Part shown: piece by piece, positions 43,650 through 52,041 of the stretch
Numbering within the stretch: position 1 is the first letter of the stretch
Layout of the letters: every line of letters begins with the position of its first letter
Assembly (NCBI RefSeq): GCF_014202335.1
Contig: NZ_JACHGP010000009.1
Location: 248,001 to 312,000 of the forward strand
DNA from: Mycobacterium sp. AZCC_0083
Lineage (GTDB): Bacteria; Actinomycetota; Actinomycetes; Mycobacteriales; Mycobacteriaceae
DNA length: 64,000 nt
Reading direction: 5' to 3'
Position numbers and translations under genes: made by a program
The notes under the pieces: model-generated
What the model saw: the letters and a program-made list of their open reading frames with translations, nothing else
Told to the model about the DNA's origin: nothing
Database searches by the model: none

Positions 43650-44243
43650 TCAGGGCGCTACGGTGCGCGGTTTCCAGCTCGGCCGGTGCTGCTCGAAGGC
43701 CGTGATGTCATCCTGTTTCCGCAGCGTAAGGCCTATATCGTCGAGCCCCTCGATGAGTCGCCATGCGGTGTAGTCGTCAATCTTGAACGGCAGCAGGACC
43801 GTTCCAGCGGCGACGGTCCGATCTTGTAGGTTCACAGTGATTTCCAGCCCCGGCTGCTGCTCGATGAGCTTCCACAGGAGTTCCACATCGTCTTGTGCGA
43901 GTTCGGCCGCCAAAAGCCCCGCCTTGCCCGAATTGCCGCGGAAGATGTCGGCGAACCGCGACGAGATCACGACCCGGAAGCCGAAGTCCATGAGCGCCCA
44001 CACCGCGTGCTCGCGTGACGAGCCGGTGCCGAAGTCAGGGCCGGCGACCAAGACCGAGCCCTTGTCGAAGGGCGGCAGATTCAGGATGAAGGACGGATCG
44101 GCCCGCCAGGCCGCGAACAACCCGTCCTCGAAACCCGTTCGGGTGACCCGCTTCAGATAGACCGCCGGAATGATCTGGTCGGTGTCGACATTCGATCGGC
44201 GCAGCGGGACGCCGATGCCGGTGTGGGTGTGGAACGCATCCAT
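43650..44243 (-). CDS. leuD: 3-isopropylmalate dehydratase small subunit
   Basis: 197 residues, the swivelling domain of isopropylmalate isomerase, which interconverts 2- and 3-isopropylmalate in leucine synthesis together with LeuC. It starts MDAFHTHTGIGVPLRRSNVD, and the family motif GTGSSREHAVWAL is at about residue 80. ATG 44243 has GGGGAG five bases upstream. LeuC ends 11 bases away, so leuCD are one operon. Confidence 0.96.
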   Translation of the reverse strand: MDAFHTHTGIGVPLRRSNVDTDQIIPAVYLKRVTRTGFEDGLFAAWRADPSFILNLPPFDKGSVLVAGPDFGTGSSREHAVWALMDFGFRVVISSRFADIFRGNSGKAGLLAAELAQDDVELLWKLIEQQPGLEITVNLQDRTVAAGTVLLPFKIDDYTAWRLIEGLDDIGLTLRKQDDITAFEQHRPSWKPRTVAP

Positions 44244-44253
44244 GACGTCTCCC

Positions 44254-45693
44254 CTAACGATTCGAGGTGGTGGGCAGGTCGGCCGGGGACGACAGGGTTC
44301 CCCGCACCGCGGTGGCGGCGGCAACGGCGGGCGACACCAGATGGGTGCGTCCGCCCTTGCCCTGTCTGCCCTCGAAATTTCGGTTGGAGGTCGACGCACA
44401 GCGTTCCCCAGGAGCGAGCTGATCGGGATTCATGCCGAGGCACATCGAGCAACCGGCCTGCCGCCACTCCGCGCCCGCCGCGACGAAGATGTCGCCCAGC
44501 CCTTCGGATTCGGCCTGTGCCCGCACCCGCATCGAGCCCGGCACCACCAGCATCCGCATGCCGTCGGCGATCTTCCTCCCGCGCAGGATGTCCGCGACGA
44601 CCCGGAGATCCTCGATGCGCCCGTTGGTGCACGACCCAACGAAGACCGTGTCGATGGCGATGTCGCGCATCGCGGTGCCCGGCGATAAGTCCATGTAGAC
44701 CAACGCCTTCTCGGCCGACTGACGCTCCCCCTCGTCGAAGATCAACTCGGGGTCGGGCACGGCAGCGGCCAGCGGCACGCCCTGCCCGGGGTTGGTGCCC
44801 CACGTGACGAACGGGCTGAGCGTCGCGGCGTCGAGGTACACCTCGGTGTCGAATTCGGCACCCTCGTCGGTGCGCAACCGGCCCCACGCCTCCACTGCTG
44901 CATCCCAGTCGGCGCCTGCAGGCGCGTGCGGACGGCCGCGCAGGAACTCGAACGTCGTCTCGTCCGGGGCAACCATTCCGGCACGGGCGCCGGCCTCGAT
45001 GCTCATGTTGCAGATCGTCATCCGGCCCTCCATCGAGAGCGATTCGATGGCGCTGCCGCGATATTCGAGGACGTAGCCCTGACCGCCGCCGGTACCGATC
45101 TTCGCGATCACCGCGAGAATGATGTCCTTGGCGCTGACGCCGGCGGGCAGCACGCCGTCGACGTTGACCGCCATGGTCTTGAACGGCCGCAGCGGCAGCG
45201 TCTGGGTGGCGAGCACGTGCTCGACCTCCGAGGTGCCGATGCCCATCGCCAGCGCACCGAAGGCACCGTGGGTAGAAGTGTGGCTGTCGCCACACACCAC
45301 GGTGGTGCCCGGCTGAGTCAGTCCCAGCTGCGGACCGATGATGTGGACGATGCCCTGCTCGATGTCGCCCATCGGGTAGAGCCGGACGCCGAACTCCTCG
45401 CAGTTGCGTCGCAACGTCTCGACCTGAATGCGCGAGACCGGGTCCGCGATCGGCTTGTCGATGTCGATCGTCGGCACGTTGTGGTCCTCGGTCGCGATGG
45501 TGAGATCCGTTCGCCGCACGGGCCGACCGGCGAGCCGCAGCCCGTCGAACGCCTGCGGACTGGTCACCTCGTGGACCAGGTGGAGGTCGATGTAGATCAG
45601 GTCGGGCTCGCGCGAGGCGCCTTCGCCGGATCCAGCGACGACGACGTGGTCGGCCCAGACCTTCTCGGCCATGGTGCGTGGTTTTTCGGTCAT
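44254..45693 (-). CDS. leuC: 3-isopropylmalate dehydratase large subunit
   Basis: 479 residues, the iron-sulfur aconitase-fold subunit of isopropylmalate isomerase. The three [4Fe-4S] cysteines are in GSCTNGRIEDLR and in the downstream pair CSMCLGMN. VVCGDSHTSTHGAFG is the active-site loop. ATG 45693 (MTEKPRTMAEKVW) matches the family; an ATG 30 bases upstream also reads in frame. The gene is divergent from an IclR regulator 76 bases away. Confidence 0.96.
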   Translation of the reverse strand: MTEKPRTMAEKVWADHVVVAGSGEGASREPDLIYIDLHLVHEVTSPQAFDGLRLAGRPVRRTDLTIATEDHNVPTIDIDKPIADPVSRIQVETLRRNCEEFGVRLYPMGDIEQGIVHIIGPQLGLTQPGTTVVCGDSHTSTHGAFGALAMGIGTSEVEHVLATQTLPLRPFKTMAVNVDGVLPAGVSAKDIILAVIAKIGTGGGQGYVLEYRGSAIESLSMEGRMTICNMSIEAGARAGMVAPDETTFEFLRGRPHAPAGADWDAAVEAWGRLRTDEGAEFDTEVYLDAATLSPFVTWGTNPGQGVPLAAAVPDPELIFDEGERQSAEKALVYMDLSPGTAMRDIAIDTVFVGSCTNGRIEDLRVVADILRGRKIADGMRMLVVPGSMRVRAQAESEGLGDIFVAAGAEWRQAGCSMCLGMNPDQLAPGERCASTSNRNFEGRQGKGGRTHLVSPAVAAATAVRGTLSSPADLPTTSNR

Positions 45694-45757
45694 GACGTCT
45701 TCAATCCTTTGGGCGATCCGCATGGTGCCGGGCTGGCGATCTCAACATGCGGGAAGC

Positions 45758-45763
45758 TAGTAT
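45758..45763 (+). promoter_or_regulatory. -10 box of a probably leaderless IclR promoter
   Basis: TAGTAT ends six bases before the GTG at 45770, so transcription is likely to begin at the start codon itself. No matching -35 is clear. Leaderless mRNAs are common in mycobacteria; for this gene it is inferred. Confidence 0.5.
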
Positions 45764-45769
45764 CTCTCT

Positions 45770-46471
45770 GTGAGACAGGATAGCGGTATCGGCGTTCTCG
45801 ACAAAGCGGTGGGCGTGCTGCACTCGGTGGCCAAGTCGCCGTGCGGGCTGGCCGAACTTTGCGAACGGACGGGCCTGCCCCGCGCCACCGCTCACCGGCT
45901 CGCCGCCGGACTCGAAACCCACCGGCTACTGGCCCGCGACGCCGAGGGCCGGTGGCGCCTTGGCCCAGGACTGACCGAGCTGGCCGGCCACGTGAACGAC
46001 CCACTGTTGGCCGCGGGCGCGGTGGTGCTGCCACGGCTGCGTGAGATCACCGGAGAGAGCGTGCAGCTCTACCGTCGCGAGGGCACGTCGCGGGTGTGCA
46101 TCGTCGCGCTGGAGCCCCCCGCCGGTCTTCGGGACACCGTGCCGGTCGGCACCCGGCTGCCGATGACAGCGGGTTCGGGCGCCAAGGTGCTGCTGGCGTT
46201 CAGCGACTCGGGCACTCAGCAGGCGGTCCTGCCATCGGCGAAGTTCACCGACCGGACGCTGGCCGAGGTGCGCAAAAGGGGCTGGGCGCAGAGTGCCGCA
46301 GAACGCGAACCCGGCGTGGCGAGTGTGTCCGCGCCGGTGCGCGACGGCCGGGGCGTCGTGATCGCGGCGGTGTCGGTGTCGGGCCCCATCGACCGCATGG
46401 GCAGGCGGCCGGGTGCACGCTGGGCGGCGGACCTGCTTGCGGCGTCCGAGGCGCTGACGCGACGGCTCTGA
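45770..46471 (+). CDS. IclR-family regulator (leucine biosynthesis, LtbR/NdgR type)
   Basis: 233 residues. Winged helix-turn-helix at residues 8-65 (CGLAELCERTGLPRATAHRL) followed by an IclR effector domain (GTSRVCIVALEPPAGLRDTV). The ortholog Rv2989 lies divergent from leuCD in M. tuberculosis, and the actinobacterial family (LtbR, NdgR) controls leucine and aromatic amino-acid genes. The GTG start has no ribosome site, as expected for a leaderless message. Probably binds the 76-base divergent region and senses an amino acid. Confidence 0.9.
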   Translation: MRQDSGIGVLDKAVGVLHSVAKSPCGLAELCERTGLPRATAHRLAAGLETHRLLARDAEGRWRLGPGLTELAGHVNDPLLAAGAVVLPRLREITGESVQLYRREGTSRVCIVALEPPAGLRDTVPVGTRLPMTAGSGAKVLLAFSDSGTQQAVLPSAKFTDRTLAEVRKRGWAQSAAEREPGVASVSAPVRDGRGVVIAAVSVSGPIDRMGRRPGARWAADLLAASEALTRRL

Positions 46472-46560
46472 CGCAGGCGCCCACCATCGACTCTGCGCCA
46501 GCGGTGCGCGCCACTGGCACTTCGGCGCCAAGGCCGCAGAGCCAATGTCGGGAAATGCAA

Positions 46561-46597
46561 AGAGCGCCCGGTTTCGATTTCTCGAAACGGGCGCTCT
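46561..46597. terminator. hairpin downstream of the tRNA pair
   Basis: AGAGCGCCCGGTTTCG (46561-46576) pairs with CGAAACGGGCGCTCT (46583-46597) with one bulged base and a 6-base loop. For reverse-strand transcripts from the tRNAs it is followed by TTGCATTTCC, and for forward ones by CTTTG. It probably ends tRNA-Glu transcription. Confidence 0.75.
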
Positions 46598-46639
46598 CTT
46601 TGTCTGCGGGTACAGCGTCTGCTGACGCAGAACCGGATG

Positions 46640-46715
46640 TGGTAGCCCCGATGGGATTCGAACCCACGCTACCGCCGTGAGAGGGCGGCGTCCTAGGCCG
46701 CTAGACGACGGGGCC
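46640..46715 (-). tRNA. tRNA-Glu (CTC anticodon)
   Basis: A 73-base tRNA body (46643-46715) plus an encoded CCA. The acceptor stem is GGCCCCG/CGGGGCT with a G-U first pair, the T arm is GGGTTCGAATCCC, and the anticodon loop CTCTCAC reads CTC (codon GAG). Located 59 bases downstream of tRNA-Gln. Both lie next to the gltX gene. Confidence 0.96.
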
Positions 46716-46774
46716 AAGACCAATCCGGTGAGCCAGCATAGCTCAGGAGAGAATGCTGACCTAATTCACTTGAT

Positions 46775-46849
46775 TGGCTGGGGTACCAGGACTCGAACCT
46801 AGAATGGCGGTACCAGAAACCGCTGTGTTGCCAATTACACCATACCCCA
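46775..46849 (-). tRNA. tRNA-Gln (CTG anticodon)
   Basis: A 72-base body (46778-46849) with encoded CCA. The acceptor stem is TGGGGTA/TACCCCA with U1-A72, as in bacterial tRNA-Gln. The anticodon loop TTCTGGT reads CTG (codon CAG), and the T arm is GGTTCGAGTCC. A TATAGG box at 46862-46857, seven bases upstream, may be the -10 of a promoter for both tRNAs; no convincing -35 was seen. Confidence 0.96.
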
Positions 46850-46979
46850 TGGGCTGCCTATAACCGCAGGTCGCAGGCATTTTCCGGACCGGTCATGCGA
46901 TGGGGCGAACCATCGCTTTCCGTTCACGGGCCGACGTGCAGACTACCAAAGATTTCGGCCCCGTTTTCCAGCGCCTCGG

Positions 46980-48452
46980 TCACCCCTCGGCGGCCACGTC
47001 GCGTCCGGCGCGCAGCCGACTCAGGCTGCGGTCACGGCCGAGCAACTCGAGCGACTCGAAAAGCGGCGGGCTGACCGAGGAGCCGGTGGCCGCCACCCGA
47101 ATGGGACCGAACGCCTTGCGCGGCTTGAGCTCGAGCGTGTCCAGCAGCGATGCCTTCAGCGCGCCCTCAATCTCGGCCGTCGACCACTCCTCGATCCCGT
47201 CGAGTGCGGCCAGCGCCGCGTCGAGCACGGGGACGGCATCGGCGCGCAGCTCCTTGGCCGCGGACTTCTCGTCGAGCGTGAACGTGGTGTGGTCGAGGAA
47301 CTTCAACAGATCCCACGCATCGCCGAGCACCACGATGCGGGTCTGCACTAGCCTGGCGGCCTCGGCGAATCCGGCGTCGTCGAGCCCGGTGTCGTGGCCG
47401 TGTGCGACGAAGTAGTCGCGCAGCCGGGCCGTGAAGTCGTCTTCTGCGAGCAGCCGAATGTGTTCGGCGTTGATCGCGTCGGCCTTCTTCTGATCGAAGC
47501 GAGCGGGGTTGGAATTGACGTTCTCGACGTCGAACGCGGCCACCATCTCGTCGAGGCTGAACACGTCGTGGTCGTCGGCGATGCCCCAGCCCAGCAGCGC
47601 CAGATAGTTCAGCAGGCCCTCCGGGATGAACCCGCGGTCGCGGTGCAGGAAGAGATTCGACTGCGGGTCGCGCTTGGACAGTTTCTTGTTGCCGTCACCG
47701 AGAACGCTTGGCAGATGGGCGAATTCGGGAACCCGGTCGGCGACACCGATGCGCATGAGCGCCTGGTACAACGCGATCTGCCTCGGCGTCGATGGCAGGA
47801 TGTCCTCGCCGCGCAACACGTGGGTGATCTTCATCGACGCGTCGTCCACCGGGTTGACCAAGGTGTACAACGGATCTCCGCTGCCACGGGTGATCGCGAA
47901 GTCCGGGACCGTGCCCGCGGCGAACGTCGTTGGCCCGCGTACCAGGTCATTCCAGGACAGATCCTCGTCGGGCATCCGTAGTCGCAGCACCGGGTTGCGG
48001 CCCTCGGCGGCGAACTGCGCGCGCTGGGCGTCGGTGAGGGTGCGGTCGTAGTTGTCGTAGCCCAGCTTGGGATTACGGCCTGCCGCGACGTGGCGGGCCT
48101 CGACCTCCTCGGCGGTCGAGTACGCCTCGTAGACCTCCCCCGCGTCGCGCAGTCGGGCCACCACGTCGCGGTAGAGCTCGCCGCGCTCGGACTGGCGGTA
48201 CGGCGCGTACGGTCCGCCGATCTCGGGCCCCTCGTCCCAATCCAGGCCGAGCCAACGCAACGCGTCGAGGATGGCGGCGTAACTCTCCGCGCTGTCACGG
48301 GCGGCGTCGGTGTCCTCGATCCGGAAGACGAAGGTTCCACCCGTGTGCCGGGCGTAGGCCCAGTTGAAGAGTGCGGTCCGCACCAAACCGACGTGCGGGG
48401 TGCCGGTCGGTGACGGACAGAACCGGACTCGGACCTCTGCGGCTTCCGTCAT
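46980..48452 (-). CDS. gltX: glutamyl-tRNA synthetase (probably non-discriminating)
   Basis: 490 residues. The class I motifs are SPTGTPHVGL (HIGH-like) and KLSKRD (KMSKS-like). Mycobacteria lack glutaminyl-tRNA synthetase, so this enzyme is expected to charge both tRNA-Glu and tRNA-Gln, the latter then corrected by GatCAB. ATG 48452 has GAGGAG four bases upstream and gives the family start MTEAAEVRVRF. An alternative ATG at 48509 would add 19 residues read through two near-identical GCGGACGCGAGGAGC segments. Follows the FAH-family gene. Confidence 0.95.
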   Translation of the reverse strand: MTEAAEVRVRFCPSPTGTPHVGLVRTALFNWAYARHTGGTFVFRIEDTDAARDSAESYAAILDALRWLGLDWDEGPEIGGPYAPYRQSERGELYRDVVARLRDAGEVYEAYSTAEEVEARHVAAGRNPKLGYDNYDRTLTDAQRAQFAAEGRNPVLRLRMPDEDLSWNDLVRGPTTFAAGTVPDFAITRGSGDPLYTLVNPVDDASMKITHVLRGEDILPSTPRQIALYQALMRIGVADRVPEFAHLPSVLGDGNKKLSKRDPQSNLFLHRDRGFIPEGLLNYLALLGWGIADDHDVFSLDEMVAAFDVENVNSNPARFDQKKADAINAEHIRLLAEDDFTARLRDYFVAHGHDTGLDDAGFAEAARLVQTRIVVLGDAWDLLKFLDHTTFTLDEKSAAKELRADAVPVLDAALAALDGIEEWSTAEIEGALKASLLDTLELKPRKAFGPIRVAATGSSVSPPLFESLELLGRDRSLSRLRAGRDVAAEG

Positions 48453-48505
48453 ATTGCTCCTCGCGTCCGCCTCGGTAATTTCGCTCCTCGCGTCCGCGGT
48501 GGACA

Positions 48506-49285
48506 TCACTTGCCCTTGCGTACAACGGGATTGGACAGGGTGCCGATGCCCTCGATGGTGACGCTGACGACGTCGCCGTCCTCGATCGGCCCGACGCCCT
48601 CAGGCGTGCCGGTCAAGATCAGGTCACCGGGAAGCAACGTCATCACCGCCGAGGCCCACTCGATGATCGCGCCGACGTCGTGCAGCAACAGCGCGGTGTT
48701 GCTGTGCTGGCGTACTTCACCGTTGACCTCGGTGCGCAAGTCGAGTTCGGACGGATCGATCTGGGTTTCGATCCACGGCCCCGTCGGGCAGAACGTGTCA
48801 TGGCCCTTGGCGCGCGTCCACTGCCCGTCTTGCTGTTGCTGATCCCTTGCCGAGACGTCGTTGGCGATGGTGTAGCCGAGGATGACCTCGGCGGCCTTGG
48901 CCGCTGGCACGTCCTTGCATGGCCGTTCGATGACGACGGCGAGCTCCCCCTCGTGGTGCACGGGGTGCGCGTCGGCGGGCAACTGGATGGCCACGTTGGG
49001 GCCTATGATCGCGGTGTTGGGCTTGAGGAAGATCACCGGGTCCTCCGGCGCCTCGCCACCCATCTCGCGGGCGTGCGCGGCGTAGTTCTTGCCCATGCAG
49101 ATCACCTTGGGCGCGAGGATCGGGGCGAGCAGCCGGACGTCGGCCAGCTGCCAGGAGCGCCCCGTGAAGGTGGGATTGCGCGACAGGTACTGCTCGGCGA
49201 TCTCACGGCAGATCTCTTTGTTCGGCTCGCCTTCGATACTGACGAAGGCGACACCGTCTGGACTGGCAATTCGACCAAGACGCAT
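48506..49285 (-). CDS. fumarylacetoacetate hydrolase family protein
   Basis: 259 residues of the FAH fold; metal-dependent hydrolases or isomerases of 2-oxo acids such as 5-carboxymethyl-2-hydroxymuconate or acylpyruvates. Motifs: CMGKNYAAHAREMGG, HHEGELAVVIERP (metal glutamates), NDVSARDQQ and LTGTPEGVG. The first start is TTG 49291; ATG 49285 (MRLGRIASPDG) is preferred. It matches Rv2993c by position. Directly followed by the gltX reading frame. Confidence 0.9.
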   Translation of the reverse strand: MRLGRIASPDGVAFVSIEGEPNKEICREIAEQYLSRNPTFTGRSWQLADVRLLAPILAPKVICMGKNYAAHAREMGGEAPEDPVIFLKPNTAIIGPNVAIQLPADAHPVHHEGELAVVIERPCKDVPAAKAAEVILGYTIANDVSARDQQQQDGQWTRAKGHDTFCPTGPWIETQIDPSELDLRTEVNGEVRQHSNTALLLHDVGAIIEWASAVMTLLPGDLILTGTPEGVGPIEDGDVVSVTIEGIGTLSNPVVRKGK

Positions 49286-49407
49286 TCGCAACAGCCTAAT
49301 GAGGCCCGGATACGGCGACGAGGAAAGGGTCCAGTCCGGGCGAACACCTCATTGGTCGTCTCAAATCCTGGGATTTGTGTTTAACCTGTTGAGATCGCTA
49401 TGCCACC

Positions 49408-50628
49408 ATGGTCGTCATGACCATCAGCACCATCGGCACCGTGCGCCGGTGGTCCATGCTGGCGATCGCGCTCACCGCGACCCTGTGCTCCAACGTGTTC
49501 ATCAACGGCGTGGCCTTCCTGATTCCCACCCTGCACGCCGAACTCGGCCTCGACCTGGCCGAGGCTGGCCTGATGTCGTCGCTGCCCAGCTTCGGCATGG
49601 TGGTCACCCTCATCGCCTGGGGATACGTGGTGGACCGCGTCGGCGAACGCATCGTGCTCGCCGTCGGCTCCGCGCTGACCGCCGCTGCGGCGTTCGCGGC
49701 TGCCTCGTCGCACTCCCTCGTCGTCATCGGAGCCTTCCTGTTCCTCGGCGGCATGGCGGCCGCCAGCAGCAACTCGGCCAGCGGTCGGCTGGTAGTCGGC
49801 TGGTTTCCGCCCGACCAGCGCGGCCTGGTCATGGGTATCCGTCAAACCGCACAGCCCCTTGGAGTCGGCCTCGGCGCGTTGGTGATTCCGCAACTCGCCC
49901 AGGCCCACGGCGTGTCCGCCGCGCTGCTCTTCCCGGCGATCGTGTGTGCGGTGGCGGCGGTGATCAGCGCGGTCGGCGTGCTCGACCCGCCGCGACCGCC
50001 CCGCGGCGAGGCGCACGCCGACGACCTAGCCAATCCGTACCGCGGCTCGTCGGTGCTGTGGCGCATTCACGCCGTCTCGGTGCTGCTGGTCGTGCCCCAG
50101 TGTCTCGTCTGGACGTTCACGCTGGTGTGGTTGATGACCGACCGCGGCTGGTCGGCGGCCGCGGCGGGCGCGATGGTGACGTTCGCCCAGATCCTCGGTG
50201 CGGCAGGCAGGATCGCCGCGGGCCGGTGGTCGGACAAGGTCGGCTCCCGGCTGCATCCCATCCGGACGATCGCGATCGGCGCGGCGATCGCGATGGGCCT
50301 GCTCGCGCTGACCGACCTCGTGCACTCGCCTCTCAGCATCGCGGTGATGGTGGTCGCGTCCGTGATCACGGTGTCCGACAACGGCCTTGCGTTCACCGCG
50401 ATCGCCGAGATCGCGGGTCCGTTCTGGAGCGGGCGCGCGCTTGGCACCCAGAACACCAGCCAACTGCTCACCGCGGGCATCGTCCCGCCGGTGTTCGGTG
50501 CCCTGATCGCGGCGGCCGGGTTCCCGTTGGCGTTCGCGGTGTGCGCGTTGTTCCCCTTGGTGGCACTACCACTGGTGCCGGTCGACGCCGATCCGCTGCG
50601 GAGTCAGCCTGGCCCGCGGGCCGACTGA
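49408..50628 (+). CDS. MFS transporter
   Basis: 406 residues with twelve predicted membrane spans, major facilitator superfamily. The motif between helices 2 and 3 (GYVVDRVGER) is the MFS-A pattern. Related to the CynX/NimT-type family; substrate unknown. Starts are ATG 49408 or 49417 with no clear ribosome site. The last 25 bases overlap the convergent YrhK-like gene. By position it is Rv2994. Confidence 0.88.
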   Translation: MVVMTISTIGTVRRWSMLAIALTATLCSNVFINGVAFLIPTLHAELGLDLAEAGLMSSLPSFGMVVTLIAWGYVVDRVGERIVLAVGSALTAAAAFAAASSHSLVVIGAFLFLGGMAAASSNSASGRLVVGWFPPDQRGLVMGIRQTAQPLGVGLGALVIPQLAQAHGVSAALLFPAIVCAVAAVISAVGVLDPPRPPRGEAHADDLANPYRGSSVLWRIHAVSVLLVVPQCLVWTFTLVWLMTDRGWSAAAAGAMVTFAQILGAAGRIAAGRWSDKVGSRLHPIRTIAIGAAIAMGLLALTDLVHSPLSIAVMVVASVITVSDNGLAFTAIAEIAGPFWSGRALGTQNTSQLLTAGIVPPVFGALIAAAGFPLAFAVCALFPLVALPLVPVDADPLRSQPGPRAD

Positions 50629-51218
50629 CCCCTCGGCAGCACCAGGAGCGCGGCGGCCATGAAGCACAGGGCACCGAGGAAGGTGCCCGCATTCGCCAAT
50701 GCCTCGTCGGCGTCGGTGCCCGTCTTGTAGACGAACGCCCCGACTGCGCTGGCGCCGAATGCGAGGCAGCCGATCATGTTGACCCATTGGGCTTGCCAGT
50801 CTCGTGACCTTGGCACCCAGGACCCGACCTGCGCCGACATCGCGACGACGCCGAGCGCGGCGCTGAGAAGGAAGGCGAACGAACCCACTGCGTCGGGCGC
50901 CCACACCAGCCTGCGCTCGGCCAGCACCGCCTGTGCCCAAACCGAGGCTCCGGTGCTGATGTTGAAGAGCACGGTTCCTGCGAATTGCGTCGCCGCCGAT
51001 AGCCATTCGGCGCTGCCTTCCGGTCCCGACCGCACCAGCTGGACCCACGCCGCGCTGGTGAAGAACCAGGAGCCGATGAAGCAGGCGACGTTGGCCGCCC
51101 CCGCACCAGCCAGAGCGGAGAAACCGGGTGCCGTGCCCGTGGCGAAACAGAGCGATCCGATGACGAACAACCAACACTGGTGCGTCAACGTCACCATCGC
51201 CGGCAGACGTGTGCTCAA
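50604..51218 (-). CDS. YrhK-domain-like membrane protein
   Basis: About 204 residues with four to five hydrophobic spans and a cluster of tryptophans; the GFSALAGAGAANVACFIGSW segment fits YrhK-type membrane proteins, but this is a weak recognition. A TTG at 51218 overlaps the MarR stop as TTGA; ATG 51197 (MVTLTHQCW) is the alternative. Co-transcribed with the MarR regulator; converges on the MFS gene with a 25-base overlap. Confidence 0.7.
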   Translation of the reverse strand: MSTRLPAMVTLTHQCWLFVIGSLCFATGTAPGFSALAGAGAANVACFIGSWFFTSAAWVQLVRSGPEGSAEWLSAATQFAGTVLFNISTGASVWAQAVLAERRLVWAPDAVGSFAFLLSAALGVVAMSAQVGSWVPRSRDWQAQWVNMIGCLAFGASAVGAFVYKTGTDADEALANAGTFLGALCFMAAALLVLPRGQSARGPG

Positions 51219-51658
51219 TCGGACGGTCCGGTCTCGAGGTTCTCGGCACACCGGGTCAACAGGTCGGACAACTGCTGCCTCGCATTTGCCGAAAGCCCAT
51301 GCACCATGGCCTGTTCCACGTCGAGCACCGCGTCATGACTGGCCGACAGCCGCTTGCGTCCAGCCGGCGTCAGCGCGAGTGCGATGGCACGCCCCCGGCC
51401 CGGTGACGCCACTGATTGCACCAGTCCGGACGAACGCAACCCGGCCAACAGATCCTGCAGCGACTGCCGGGTGACGAAGCACAGTCGGGCCAATTCGGAA
51501 GCCGAGGCGTCGGGATGATCGGCGAGTGCGCGCAGCGCCGCGTACTGCGCCATCGACAGCCCCGTCGGCCGCAACGCGGCGTCGCAGCGGCGTCGCATCG
51601 ACTGCTGCACCCGCTTCACCAAGTATCCCGCGCCGCCCTCGACATTCGATTCAGACAT
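51215..51658 (-). CDS. MarR-family transcriptional regulator
   Basis: 147 residues with the winged helix-turn-helix of MarR (LSMAQYAALRALADHPDASA, then LARLCFVTRQSLQDLLAGL and a beta wing PGRGRAIALALTPAGR). ATG 51658 is chosen (MSESNVEGGAG) although reading is open upstream. A palindrome lies between it and the divergent monooxygenase-domain gene, so it probably represses both. Followed by the YrhK-like gene via a 4-base overlap. Confidence 0.88.
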   Translation of the reverse strand: MSESNVEGGAGYLVKRVQQSMRRRCDAALRPTGLSMAQYAALRALADHPDASASELARLCFVTRQSLQDLLAGLRSSGLVQSVASPGRGRAIALALTPAGRKRLSASHDAVLDVEQAMVHGLSANARQQLSDLLTRCAENLETGPSD

Positions 51659-51666
51659 GACAGGAA

Positions 51667-51691
51667 CCTTACATTGCGATATCGTGTAAGG
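51667..51691. promoter_or_regulatory. MarR operator candidate
   Basis: CCTTACA (51667-51673) and its complement TGTAAGG (51685-51691) are separated by 11 bases containing CGATATCG. It lies 9 bases from the MarR start and 22 bases from the monooxygenase gene start, within the divergent promoter region. Confidence 0.65.
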
Positions 51692-51713
51692 AACCTGACA
51701 TGAAGGAAGCGCA

Positions 51714-52037
51714 ATGACTACCATCGAGCAACACAGCCCGCACGCCACGCTGATCAACGTGTTCACCGTCGAACCGCAGCGTGCATCCGAACTCGCCGCA
51801 CTGTTGAGCGACGCGACCGACAAGGTGATGCGTCACGCACCCGGATTCGTCTCGGCCAACATCCACGTCAGCACCGACGGGACGCGTGTCGTCAACTACG
51901 CCCAGTGGGAGAGCGCCGAGGCGATGCAAGACATGCTGGCTGATCCGGCCGCGCGCGAACACATGTCCAAGGCCGCCGACCTCGCGTCGGGTTTCGACCC
52001 GCATCTCTACACCGTCGAATCGGTGCACCAGCGCTAA
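51714..52037 (+). CDS. antibiotic biosynthesis monooxygenase (ABM) domain protein
   Basis: 107 residues, the ferredoxin-like dimeric ABM fold (LINVFTVEPQRASELAALLS; YAQWESAEAMQDML). Members include quinone-forming oxygenases and heme-degrading enzymes; the substrate here is unknown. AAGGAAG precedes the ATG. Divergent from a MarR repressor; four bases separate its stop from that of convergent leuB. Confidence 0.85.
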   Translation: MTTIEQHSPHATLINVFTVEPQRASELAALLSDATDKVMRHAPGFVSANIHVSTDGTRVVNYAQWESAEAMQDMLADPAAREHMSKAADLASGFDPHLYTVESVHQR

Positions 52038-52041
52038 GCAG

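Noticed and set aside
46640..46849. tRNA genes as phage attachment sites
   Set aside because: No integrase and no second copy of a tRNA 3' end was seen in the window.
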